From positions 62,001 through 126,000 of the forward strand of contig NZ_JACIBY010000018.1 of NCBI RefSeq assembly GCF_014195535.1: a stretch of 64,000 nt of DNA, written 5' to 3'. Origin of the DNA: Runella defluvii (GTDB lineage Bacteria > Bacteroidota > Bacteroidia > Cytophagales > Spirosomataceae). The position numbers and the translations under genes were made by a program. Shown one piece after another: positions 53,766-61,097 of this stretch. Under the pieces are notes generated by a model. The model saw nothing but the letters and a program-made list of their open reading frames with translations. It was not told the DNA's origin and made no database searches. Position 1 is the stretch's first letter. The number at the start of each line of letters is the position of its first letter.

Positions 53766-53955
53766 AAAATAAAAAATTATAAAAAAAGTGCCTCCATTAT
53801 CGCATTTTGGCTTTGCGTTGTTTACATTACTTGTACAATCTTCAATTAGTGATTCACCTAAGGTATTGAGATCCATATTGCTCCCATGTTTTTCAGCAAA
53901 CATCCTCGCAGTCAATACCCTTTAAGTAATATTAGGTTTTCCTACCTTGCAATAA

Positions 53956-54159
53956 TTAATTCATATAAACTTGTACTGTACTTGATACTTCCTTTGCAAA
54001 ATCTTCAGTAATCTCTCCTGATTTTAATAATTTTTGTGACATATAAATAAGATTTTTATAGTCACTAAAAACCAATGATTTTGGCGACTTTTGAAACTTA
54101 GTCCACAACTTTTGAAAGTCCTCTAACTTGATTGGGTTTACAGAAATTACCTTTTCCAT
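53956..54159 (-). CDS. Small protein of unknown function
   Basis: 67 residues, MEKVISVNPIKLEDFQKLWT at the start and KEVSSTVQVYMN at the end; mainly helical by look, charged, without signal peptide or membrane helix. I do not recognise a family. It is the first gene of the run of minus-strand small genes (67-residue protein, two collar proteins, receiver, GTPase), 190 bases upstream of the longer form of collar copy 2. Confidence 0.45.
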   Translation of the reverse strand: MEKVISVNPIKLEDFQKLWTKFQKSPKSLVFSDYKNLIYMSQKLLKSGEITEDFAKEVSSTVQVYMN

Positions 54160-54459
54160 AAAAAAACAACTTTATTATCACCTACTCTATTCGATTTTCG
54201 GTATCCTCCACCTGAGTTTTGAGGGGCTTCGGTGTTACACCCATAAAAAATACTTATACACTACATCTAAAAACAAACAGATTAGATTAGGAGAAAAAAT
54301 TAAAATGGTACATTTGCTCTGGCTAGCCTTTACAATCTGTCAGCAAACTTATATGCCTGTTTGGAAGGAAAAAAATCAAAAAATCGAAAGATGACAAACC
54401 CTTCGGTTTTGCTGATGAAACCGCCTATCTCAATTGTGAAAAACCAGTAACCCATTCTT
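54160..54459. other. 300-base divergent gap with a small open frame 54305-54394
   Basis: On the plus strand a frame of 29 codons (MVHLLWLAFTICQQTYMPVW ...) starts 11 bases after an AGGAG element, which is rare in this phylum. It ends before the LytTR gene. It could be a leader or signal peptide, or chance. Otherwise only promoters of the two flanking genes are expected. Confidence 0.25.
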
Positions 54460-55167
54460 ATGAAAATTAACACTCTGATTATTGACGACTCTCCCAGCTG
54501 GCGAGAGATACTCACTCGTTTGGTCAAGATGAACCCACTTCTTAACCTTATTGCAGTTTGTGAATCCGTCTTAGAAGCTTACACCCACATCGCTAACGAC
54601 TCTATTCAACTGATTATCTGCGACATAGAGATGACTCCCATTTCTGGGTTAGAATTTATCAAAAATTTAAACAATCCTCCTTTGGTTATTTTTGTCACAG
54701 CTCATCAGAGCTATGCTTTAGATTGTTACGAAGTCTCCCCGCTCGATTTTTTGGTAAAACCTATTGAGCCACCTCGGTTCTTTAAAAGCATCGAAAAAGC
54801 CCGCCAACGACTGACCGAAGCCCCCGAGGCCATCGAACCGTACTTTTATATTTGGGAAAATAAGGCATACGTACAAATTCATTATAAGGACGTACTCTAC
54901 ATCAAAGCCGAAGGAAATTTTGTTCAGATTGTCACCCCCGAACAGGTCTTTATGCCCGCAGGGACAATTACCAAATTGGAAGAGAAACTTAAGCCTGATA
55001 TATTTTTGCGCGTACATCGTTCTTTTTTGGTACATCGCAATGCCATTGCTAAAGTGGGAAGAAATGAAGTAGTTCTACGGGCAGGGCAAGAGATTCCGAT
55101 TGGCGATCAATACCGCAATAAAATCAATCAAAAGCAGATTGAAGCCTACGCTGTTTTACGAGGCTAA
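54460..55167 (+). CDS. LytTR-family response regulator
   Basis: 235 residues. The receiver domain has D9/D10, phospho-acceptor D55 in LIICDIEMTPISG, and Lys in FLVKPIEPP. The LytTR DNA-binding domain (about 135-232) has YIWENKAYVQIHYKDVLYIKAEGNFVQIVT, DIFLRVHRSFLVHRNAI and GQEIPIGDQYR. The partner histidine kinase (usually a 7TM/5TM LytS type in this phylum) is not next to it, so it is an orphan in this window. The start follows a typical AAAATTAAC-type start region. It ends before the tmRNA. Confidence 0.93.
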   Translation: MKINTLIIDDSPSWREILTRLVKMNPLLNLIAVCESVLEAYTHIANDSIQLIICDIEMTPISGLEFIKNLNNPPLVIFVTAHQSYALDCYEVSPLDFLVKPIEPPRFFKSIEKARQRLTEAPEAIEPYFYIWENKAYVQIHYKDVLYIKAEGNFVQIVTPEQVFMPAGTITKLEEKLKPDIFLRVHRSFLVHRNAIAKVGRNEVVLRAGQEIPIGDQYRNKINQKQIEAYAVLRG

Positions 55168-55213
55168 TTTAATCAGCGCCTCAAGGGCGAACTTGAGGTG
55201 GCACTTTTAAACA

Positions 55214-55248
55214 AAAAACCCTCAAATTTCGTCAATTTGAGGGTTTTT
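55214..55248. terminator. Shared terminator of tmRNA and LytTR gene
   Basis: AAAAACCCTCAAATT (55214-55228) is exactly complementary to AATTTGAGGGTTTTT (55234-55248), loop TCGTC. T-rich on both strands, so it can stop transcripts from either side. Confidence 0.85.
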
Positions 55249-55249
55249 G

Positions 55250-55621
55250 TGGAGTCGGCGGGAGTCGAACCCGCGTCCAGAACAAGGAAACCGTACGCCT
55301 TCTACACGCTTAGTTTTGATTTGATTTTCGAGCTTCGGTAAGGTTCAAAACAGACCTGAGCCAATGCCTTATTTGCTGGTGTCTTACCGCGTGTTAGCAA
55401 CGTTAGCGCGGCCAGTCTCGCGGTTCGACGCCCCTTGACCCAACCAGCAAGACGGAAGTTGGAGGAACGATGGCTAATGATTAATCACTCCGGATTAAGC
55501 AGCCATAGCGTAGCTATAATTGCCAGCTATTGTTTATGCGTGTTTTTAACAGGACTCGCGCACACGTCCCGACGTGCTTATACGTATTGCTTCAACTCGC
55601 TGTCAAAACCAAGGCGACCCC
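55250..55621 (-). ncRNA. ssrA: Transfer-messenger RNA (tmRNA, SsrA)
   Basis: On the minus strand the 5' end GGGGTCG (from 55621) pairs with CGACTCC near the 3' end, 7 bp with one G-U, and the tRNA-like T arm GGGTTCGACTCCC lies directly before it. The tag frame (55495-55527) reads AGNYSYAMAA then TAA, which resembles the AMAA-ending tags of Cytophaga relatives. tmRNA frees stalled ribosomes and marks the protein for proteolysis; the partner is SmpB. After the 3' discriminator the DNA reads CAA and not CCA, so the terminal CCA must be added by the nucleotidyltransferase. Length about 372 bases is normal. Confidence 0.93.
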
Positions 55622-55684
55622 TTCGAGTTGGTTTTAGGCTAACAGAAATGCTTGTTAAAAAAGTTCAAGCTTTCTGTTTTTCTT

Positions 55685-55808
55685 TTGGATTTGCTCCAAT
55701 GAACTAGTGCGCAATCGGTCGGGTTGTGAGCAACTCTCCTCACGTTTGGATTTCCTCCAATGCACGATTGAGACAATTACGCAATCAGTCGGGTTGTGAG
55801 CAACCCTC
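55685..55808. repeat. Imperfect tandem duplication upstream of the tmRNA
   Basis: Two conserved blocks occur in order twice: TTGGATTTGCTCCAATG (55685) and again at 55746, and CGCAATCGGTCGGGTTGTGA (55710) and again at 55780. Spacing is 61 and 70 bases. It lies between the tmRNA 5' end and the PQQ gene. Function unknown; it may be an old duplication of the spacer. Confidence 0.6.
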
Positions 55809-55821
55809 TTCACTGTCATTT

Positions 55822-56949
55822 TTATTGCTGAAGGCCGCTTACACCCGAAAAATAGGTTTTGGACGAACTACTCAATACAGCCGCTGATGAATATACCGCT
55901 CCTCCCGTTTGAAATTCCCATTTTTTAGCACCCGACTGGACGTCAACGGCAAAAAAGCGCCCGTCGATTCCTCCTACGTAAGCCAAACTATCCGTCACGA
56001 CGGGTGAGGCTTGGATGCGGTTGGTGGACCATGTCTCCCACTTTTTAGCGCCTGTTTTGGCATCTACTGCGTACATTTTGTGGTCGTTGCTCGCCACAAA
56101 TACCACGCCATTGCTCACCGAAGGTGAAGATAAAACAGGCCCGTCGGTTCTAAACTCCCACAATTTTGCCCCTGTTTGGCTATTTACTGCGTATAATTTT
56201 CGGTCAAAACTACCAATATACAGACTCCCGCCCGATACCGTAGGCGACGAACTCACTTCTCCTCCCGTCGAAAAATTCCACTTTTTGGCCCCCGTTTCAG
56301 CATCAAGTGCATAAACGTTGTAATCATTGCTACCAACATACACCACTCCATCTACCACCGACGGCGATGAATCTACGCCCGCTCCTGTGCCAAACTCCCA
56401 CAGTTTTGTTCCTTTTTTAGCATCAAGGGCATACAAATTATTGAAACCACCTACATATACTTTACCATTCACGACCGTCGGTGACGAGATGCTAATTCCA
56501 TCAGCGACAAACTCCCATTGCTTTGCTCCTGTTACGACATCAAGGGCGTATAGTTTTGAGGTAAAGTTTGATGTTCCCCCCATTCCTACATAGACCGTAT
56601 TTCCCGAAACTGTGGGTGCGGATGAAATACCCATATCCAGCGCAAACTCCCATACTTTTGCGCCCGTTTTTAAGTCAACCGCGTAAATATTTTGGTCCGA
56701 ACTACCGACAATTGCCATTCCAATGGCCAAAGTTGGCGAAGAGTGCACCGTGCCTTTGGTGGCAAAGTCCCACAATTTAGCGCCCGTTTTGGAGTTAAGT
56801 GCGTATAATTTATTGTCACTGCTTCCAACAAACACCGCATCAATCCCCTTCGGCATGGGGTCTTCTTTTTTGGAACAATGGGTAAAAATTTGAAAAGCGG
56901 CAAAGGTTGCTGCTGCAAAAAATGAACGATTGGCTATTGATTTTTTCAT
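55822..56949 (-). CDS. PQQ-binding-like beta-propeller lipoprotein
   Basis: 375 residues from MKKSIANRSFFAAATFAAFQ, a lipoprotein-like leader (IFTHC/SKKED). The rest is about nine propeller blades with the repeated YALDAKTGAKLWEF and SSPTVxxGxVYVGS motifs, for example LYALDAKKGTKLWEFGTGAG and VDGVVYVGSNDYNVYALD. The PQQ name refers to the fold; the catalytic calcium/PQQ residues of dehydrogenases are not seen. It resembles BamB in shape, but outer-membrane assembly in this phylum lacks a clear BamB. The first codons of the open frame (to 57000) overlap nothing and are unlikely to be translated. Confidence 0.88.
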   Translation of the reverse strand: MKKSIANRSFFAAATFAAFQIFTHCSKKEDPMPKGIDAVFVGSSDNKLYALNSKTGAKLWDFATKGTVHSSPTLAIGMAIVGSSDQNIYAVDLKTGAKVWEFALDMGISSAPTVSGNTVYVGMGGTSNFTSKLYALDVVTGAKQWEFVADGISISSPTVVNGKVYVGGFNNLYALDAKKGTKLWEFGTGAGVDSSPSVVDGVVYVGSNDYNVYALDAETGAKKWNFSTGGEVSSSPTVSGGSLYIGSFDRKLYAVNSQTGAKLWEFRTDGPVLSSPSVSNGVVFVASNDHKMYAVDAKTGAKKWETWSTNRIQASPVVTDSLAYVGGIDGRFFAVDVQSGAKKWEFQTGGAVYSSAAVLSSSSKTYFSGVSGLQQ

Positions 56950-57000
56950 GAACAAAAAGATAGACGAGACGTTTTGTTGTCTAACGACTTTGCAGGTCAA

Positions 57001-57693
57001 TTAGTATGATTTGGGTTTGGGCGTAGTGGCCATAAAATCTTTCAGATAAAAAGGTTCAAAAGCAGCCACCTCTTCAAATTGCTGCTTTTGAAAGCGCTTC
57101 CAAGCCAGTTCTCCCACCGTTTTGGCCGAAGGAAAAATAGCGGCTGTAGGAAAATGAGCATTCGGATTTTGCCCCAATATCCGCTGGCATTTTTCGGCAC
57201 CATCGCCGAAGAAAACCACCGAACGCTCCGTAAGTAATTCAGTAAAAGATTGTTCATCCATAATTTTGGCCTGGGTCGCTTCTACAAAATGAAGTTCGGC
57301 GTCCAGCACCGCGCAATATACTTCCATGCGGCGAGCATCTAGCATCGGGCAAAACAAGTAATTGGCAGGGAAAAACGACTTTAACTGTAACGTCATGGCC
57401 TCTAGGGTATTGACACTTATCAAAGGTTTATCTAACGCAAAACACAACCCTTTGGCCGTCGAGACCGCTATTCGCAGCCCCGTATAAGAGCCTGGACCTT
57501 TTGCTACGGCAAAGGCATCGACATCAACAAGCTGAAATCCAGCGTGTTCAACGGCATTGTAAATCAAAGTCGTAAGCATTCCAGAAGACGACTTTTCGGC
57601 TAGAAGGTCGTAGTTGGATAGCAATTGGCCGTCTTGGTGGAGCGCCACCGAACAGCCGCGGGTCGAAGTATCTATGCTAAGTAATAGGGGCAC
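57001..57693 (-). CDS. tsaB: tRNA threonylcarbamoyladenosine biosynthesis protein TsaB
   Basis: 230 residues starting at a GTG (57691-57693): PLLLSIDTSTRGCSVALHQD is the canonical TsaB N-terminus, and the frame upstream overlaps the promoter of the divergent mpl gene, so the GTG start is chosen. DAFAVAKGPGSYTGLRIAVSTAKGLCFALDKPLISVNTLEAM is the most typical block of the ASKHA fold; the C-terminal domain is shorter than in TsaD. TsaB with TsaD and TsaE makes t6A37 in tRNAs reading ANN codons. It is followed, 51 bases on, by the lipoprotein gene on the same strand. Confidence 0.93.
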   Translation of the reverse strand: MPLLLSIDTSTRGCSVALHQDGQLLSNYDLLAEKSSSGMLTTLIYNAVEHAGFQLVDVDAFAVAKGPGSYTGLRIAVSTAKGLCFALDKPLISVNTLEAMTLQLKSFFPANYLFCPMLDARRMEVYCAVLDAELHFVEATQAKIMDEQSFTELLTERSVVFFGDGAEKCQRILGQNPNAHFPTAAIFPSAKTVGELAWKRFQKQQFEEVAAFEPFYLKDFMATTPKPKSY

Positions 57694-57707
57694 TTTACAG
57701 ATTAACG

Positions 57708-57737
57708 TTTGAAGTTTACAGTTTACAGTTATTTTTG
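57708..57737 (+). promoter_or_regulatory. Promoter of mpl (Bacteroidota type)
   Basis: TTTG (57708-57711), then 18 bases, then TATTTTTG (57730-57737), which fits the -33/-7 consensus TTTG-N17-20-TAnnTTTG. The mpl ATG is 25 bases on. A direct repeat AGTTTACAGTTTACAGTT fills the spacer. Confidence 0.6.
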
Positions 57738-57762
57738 CAAACTTAATTATTCGCCCTTCAAA

Positions 57763-59130
57763 ATGAGTCAAAAAGTTCACTTTATCGCCATCGGTGGTAG
57801 CGTAATGCACAATTTAGCCATTGCCCTCCACCGTCAGGGTTATCAAATTACGGGTTCGGACGACGAAATCTATGACCCAGCGTCTTCAAGACTCCAAAAA
57901 TTAGGTTTGCTTCCTGCCGAAATTGGCTGGTTTCCCGAAAAAATTCACCAAGGACTTGACGCTGTCATTCTGGGAATGCACGCCCGAAAAGATAATCCCG
58001 AACTCGCCCGTGCCCAAGAATTAGGAATACCTATTTATTCTTATCCAGAATATATTTACCAACAAAGTCAGAACAAACAACGCGTTGTGATTGCGGGTAG
58101 TCACGGCAAAACAACCATCACGTCGATCATACTCCACGCGTTGCGCGTCAACAACCGTCAGTTCGATTACTTGGTTGGTGCGCAATTGGAGGGGTTTGAA
58201 ACGATGGTCAAACTTACCAAGTCAGCGCCTCTAATCGTCGTTGAAGGAGATGAATACCCCGCTTCCCCTACCGACCTTGCCCCTAAGTTTTTGCATTATC
58301 ATCCTCACATTGCGCTCATTAGCGGTATTGCGTGGGATCATTACAACGTATTCCCTACGTGGGAAGGCTACGTACAACAATTTGAACAATTGGCCGATTC
58401 GTTGTCAAAATCTGGGGTATTGGTCTTTGACGAAACCGACGATATGCTCGATGTTATTGGTAAAAATGAGCGCGTGGACGTGCGGCCAGTTCCTTACAAT
58501 GTTCATCCGCACAAGATTGTCAATGGCCAAACGTTTTTGACAACGCAAGCCTACGGAGATGTTCCTTTGTTGATTTTTGGGGAACACAACATGAAAAATA
58601 TCAGCGGGGCTTTGGCCGTATGCGAAGAAGTAGGACTCACACAAGAGCAATTCTACCGCGCCATCCAGACGTTTAAAGGAGCGGCCAATCGCATGGAAAC
58701 CTTGGCTAAAAACGCTCATTCAGCCGCGTTCAAAGACTTTGCCCACGCTCCTTCTAAAGTAGAAGCCACCACCAAAGCCGCCAAATCGCAATTCCCAGCG
58801 CGCGAACTGGTTGCCTGCGTAGAATTGCATACGTTTAGTAGTTTGAATAAAAACTTTTTGGGACAATATGCCCACAAACTCGACGCTGCCGATGTAGCAG
58901 TCGTTTATTACAACCCCCATACACTCGCCCACAAGCGCCTTGAGCCCATCGAACCTGAAGAGGTGAAAGCCGCTTTCCAGCGCCCATCGCTCGAAGTATT
59001 TACCGACAAAGACGCTTTGCAAGCTTTTCTGACCTCGTTGTCATGGAAAAATAAAAACTTACTCATGATGAGTTCGGGTACGTTTGGAGGATTAGAATTG
59101 AAGGAATTAGCATCACAGATTATTACCTGA
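57763..59130 (+). CDS. mpl: UDP-N-acetylmuramate:L-Ala-gamma-D-Glu-meso-DAP ligase
   Basis: 455 residues from MSQKVHFIAIGGSVMHNLAI; Mur-ligase N-domain, then ATP loop AGSHGKTTITSIILHAL, VVEGDEYPASPTDLAPKFLHYHPHIALISGIAWDHYNVFPT (metal and catalytic residues), and the C-terminal domain AANRMETLAKNAHSAAFKDFAHAPSKVEAT. Mpl recycles the murein tripeptide released in turnover by linking it to UDP-MurNAc. In Bacteroidota the enzyme is usually annotated as peptidoglycan synthetase. The chosen ATG fits the promoter. It is followed at 15 bases by the kinase gene. Confidence 0.93.
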   Translation: MSQKVHFIAIGGSVMHNLAIALHRQGYQITGSDDEIYDPASSRLQKLGLLPAEIGWFPEKIHQGLDAVILGMHARKDNPELARAQELGIPIYSYPEYIYQQSQNKQRVVIAGSHGKTTITSIILHALRVNNRQFDYLVGAQLEGFETMVKLTKSAPLIVVEGDEYPASPTDLAPKFLHYHPHIALISGIAWDHYNVFPTWEGYVQQFEQLADSLSKSGVLVFDETDDMLDVIGKNERVDVRPVPYNVHPHKIVNGQTFLTTQAYGDVPLLIFGEHNMKNISGALAVCEEVGLTQEQFYRAIQTFKGAANRMETLAKNAHSAAFKDFAHAPSKVEATTKAAKSQFPARELVACVELHTFSSLNKNFLGQYAHKLDAADVAVVYYNPHTLAHKRLEPIEPEEVKAAFQRPSLEVFTDKDALQAFLTSLSWKNKNLLMMSSGTFGGLELKELASQIIT

Positions 59131-59145
59131 ATATAAAGCAACGCC

Positions 59146-60186
59146 ATGCGTTTTGTAGATTACCCGTCCATAATCAGATCTGCTTGGAACGATTTCGATT
59201 CGACCAGGCCCATTGAATTAATTGAAGACATTAGCGCCCGCGTTTCCACCAACCACGTCTTCCGCGTGACCCTTGAAGGTGGAGGCAACGTTATTGCCAA
59301 ACTTTCGTACTTTGGGAAGTTTGAGCATTTTAAAGAAGACCACCGCTTGATTCACACCTTGGCCAATAACCTGCTGTATCCGTTTGAAAACGTATTGGCA
59401 AAGTCGTTAGTCAAAAGCAATCAGGTATTTGTGTATCGGTTCCAAGAAGAAGGACTTGATGTATGGGTGGTTTTTTACAACCCCATTCGAGTGGCCGAAA
59501 AAATGCCCCGCCGTTTGGAAGAACATCATATCCGCACGCTGGGATCGCAAATCGCGAAATTCCATAAAGCTTGCGCCAGCGTGAGTACTGTCATGCCCAA
59601 GTCGTCGAAAACGTTACGTTCCGATGTCCAAGATTTGCTCAGTATGCTCAACACCGAAACAGGACGTTATGAGCATCGAATGCACATCGAGACTTTGCGC
59701 CGTCAGTGCAATCTTTTCCTCAAACACCGCAAAGAGATGGTTGCCAACGCGGTCGAAACGATGCCTGTGTTTTTGGATTGGAACATTGGAAATTTTTCGG
59801 TGACAGACAAACTAGAACTTTTTTCGCGCTGGGATTACGATTGGTTCCGCATTAGCTATCGGGTCATGGACTTTTACTTTTTCAGTAGGGTATGCTCCGA
59901 CGCTGGTGACCGAACGGTCTTTTCGTACCTGATTGAACCCTTGGCCGAAGAGCGTTTTGGGTGGTTTTTGGAAGAATACCACAAGGTTTATCCGCTGACC
60001 GAACGCGAAGTTCGTTTTCTCCCCGAAGCGTATCGCTTTTTTATCCTCAACTACGTCATCAAATACGGTCGGTATTTTTTCCATCGTACCTACGCCACAA
60101 AATTGCAGCGGGAAGCGTACGAAACTTATTTCCCGTCGATTGATACATTCTCGGTTGACCCTATTTTAAAACGATTAGGACTTTAA
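59146..60186 (+). CDS. Aminoglycoside-phosphotransferase-fold kinase
   Basis: 346 residues. APH/choline-kinase fold: the small lobe has NHVFRVTLEGGGNVIAKLSYFGKF (Lys for ATP), the catalytic loop appears as VFLDWNIGNFSV (D-W-N-I-G-N, a variant of HGDxxxxN) and DYD in FSRWDYDWFRISYRVMD provides the metal. Length and fold fit small-molecule kinases; substrate is not evident. Located between mpl and a HAD gene, 15 bases after mpl, so it may act on a cell-wall sugar; this is a guess. Confidence 0.75.
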   Translation: MRFVDYPSIIRSAWNDFDSTRPIELIEDISARVSTNHVFRVTLEGGGNVIAKLSYFGKFEHFKEDHRLIHTLANNLLYPFENVLAKSLVKSNQVFVYRFQEEGLDVWVVFYNPIRVAEKMPRRLEEHHIRTLGSQIAKFHKACASVSTVMPKSSKTLRSDVQDLLSMLNTETGRYEHRMHIETLRRQCNLFLKHRKEMVANAVETMPVFLDWNIGNFSVTDKLELFSRWDYDWFRISYRVMDFYFFSRVCSDAGDRTVFSYLIEPLAEERFGWFLEEYHKVYPLTEREVRFLPEAYRFFILNYVIKYGRYFFHRTYATKLQREAYETYFPSIDTFSVDPILKRLGL

Positions 60187-60198
60187 ACTTTTAATCCT

Positions 60199-60231
60199 AA
60201 AGCTGTAAGGTTTTAAAAACCTTGCAGCTTT
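60199..60231. repeat. Dispersed palindrome, family B, copy 2
   Basis: AAAGCTGTAAGGTTTT pairs with AAAACCTTGCAGCTTT, one G-T mismatch in the arms. Related to the palindrome at 27019-27057 through its AAGGTTTT/AAACCTT core. It lies between the kinase stop and the HAD start (60243). Confidence 0.55.
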
Positions 60232-60242
60232 CTCACCTACCC

Positions 60243-61097
60243 ATGCTTACGATTGACTCTTTTGCCGATGTTGCCGCCCGCTACCAAGTTTTTTTCTTCG
60301 ATGCGTTTGGAGTACTCAAAAACTCCCACGGGCTTATTCCTGGAATTCCCGATACGTTTGCGTATTTGAGAGAGAACCAAAAGCAGTTTTACATTTTGAC
60401 CAACGATGCTTCGCGTAGCCCCCAACAGCTCGCCGAATCGTATTGGCGAATGGGGCTGATGGACATCACGCCCGACAACATCATTTCGTCGGGAATGTTG
60501 GCAAGAGAGTATTTGGAATTAAAAGTAAATCAGGGAACGGTAGCGTATTTGGGCACAGAGGACTCTGCCCATTACATCGAATCTACGGAACGCAAAGCCT
60601 TATCCATCAGCGAATTAAACCTAGACGCAATTGGCGATATTAACGCCCTTGTGATGCTCGACGATGAAGGTTTTGATTGGAACACCGACCTCAACAAAGC
60701 CACTAATTTACTCCGCCGACGCAATATCCCCGTGATTGTGGCCAATACCGACGCTACGTATCCTACGTCCAAAACCCAAGTCGCGATTGCCATCGGTGGC
60801 GTAGCCGATATGCTGGAAAGTATCGTTGGCAAGCAGTTTATTCGTTTTGGAAAACCCGACGCTCAAATGTTTATGTTTGCCTACGAGCGGGTAATGGAGC
60901 AAAATCCTGCGCTCGGTAAAAAGGACATCGTGATGATTGGCGACACGCTCCGCACCGACATTTCGGGAGGGAATAAATTTGGGCTTGATACGGTGTTGGT
61001 ACTGACAGGAAACATTCCCGCCGAAGACGCCGAAATCCGCATTCGCAGTACGGGTATCATTCCTACCTACGTATGTGAATCGGCCGTTATTGGTTAA
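60243..61097 (+). CDS. HAD-IIA superfamily hydrolase
   Basis: 284 residues from MLTIDSFADVAARYQVFFFD; the frame upstream from a TTG at 60222 runs through a hairpin and is unlikely. HAD motif I is FFDAFGVLKNSHG, motif II in YILTNDASRSPQQ, motif III/IV in GKPDAQMFMFAYERVM and MIGDTLRTDISGGNKFGLDTVLV. The second Asp of motif I (DxD) is Phe here, as in the TIGR01459-like branch, whose activity is not clear. The stop overlaps the convergent monooxygenase stop by four bases in GTTAAC. Confidence 0.85.
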   Translation: MLTIDSFADVAARYQVFFFDAFGVLKNSHGLIPGIPDTFAYLRENQKQFYILTNDASRSPQQLAESYWRMGLMDITPDNIISSGMLAREYLELKVNQGTVAYLGTEDSAHYIESTERKALSISELNLDAIGDINALVMLDDEGFDWNTDLNKATNLLRRRNIPVIVANTDATYPTSKTQVAIAIGGVADMLESIVGKQFIRFGKPDAQMFMFAYERVMEQNPALGKKDIVMIGDTLRTDISGGNKFGLDTVLVLTGNIPAEDAEIRIRSTGIIPTYVCESAVIG

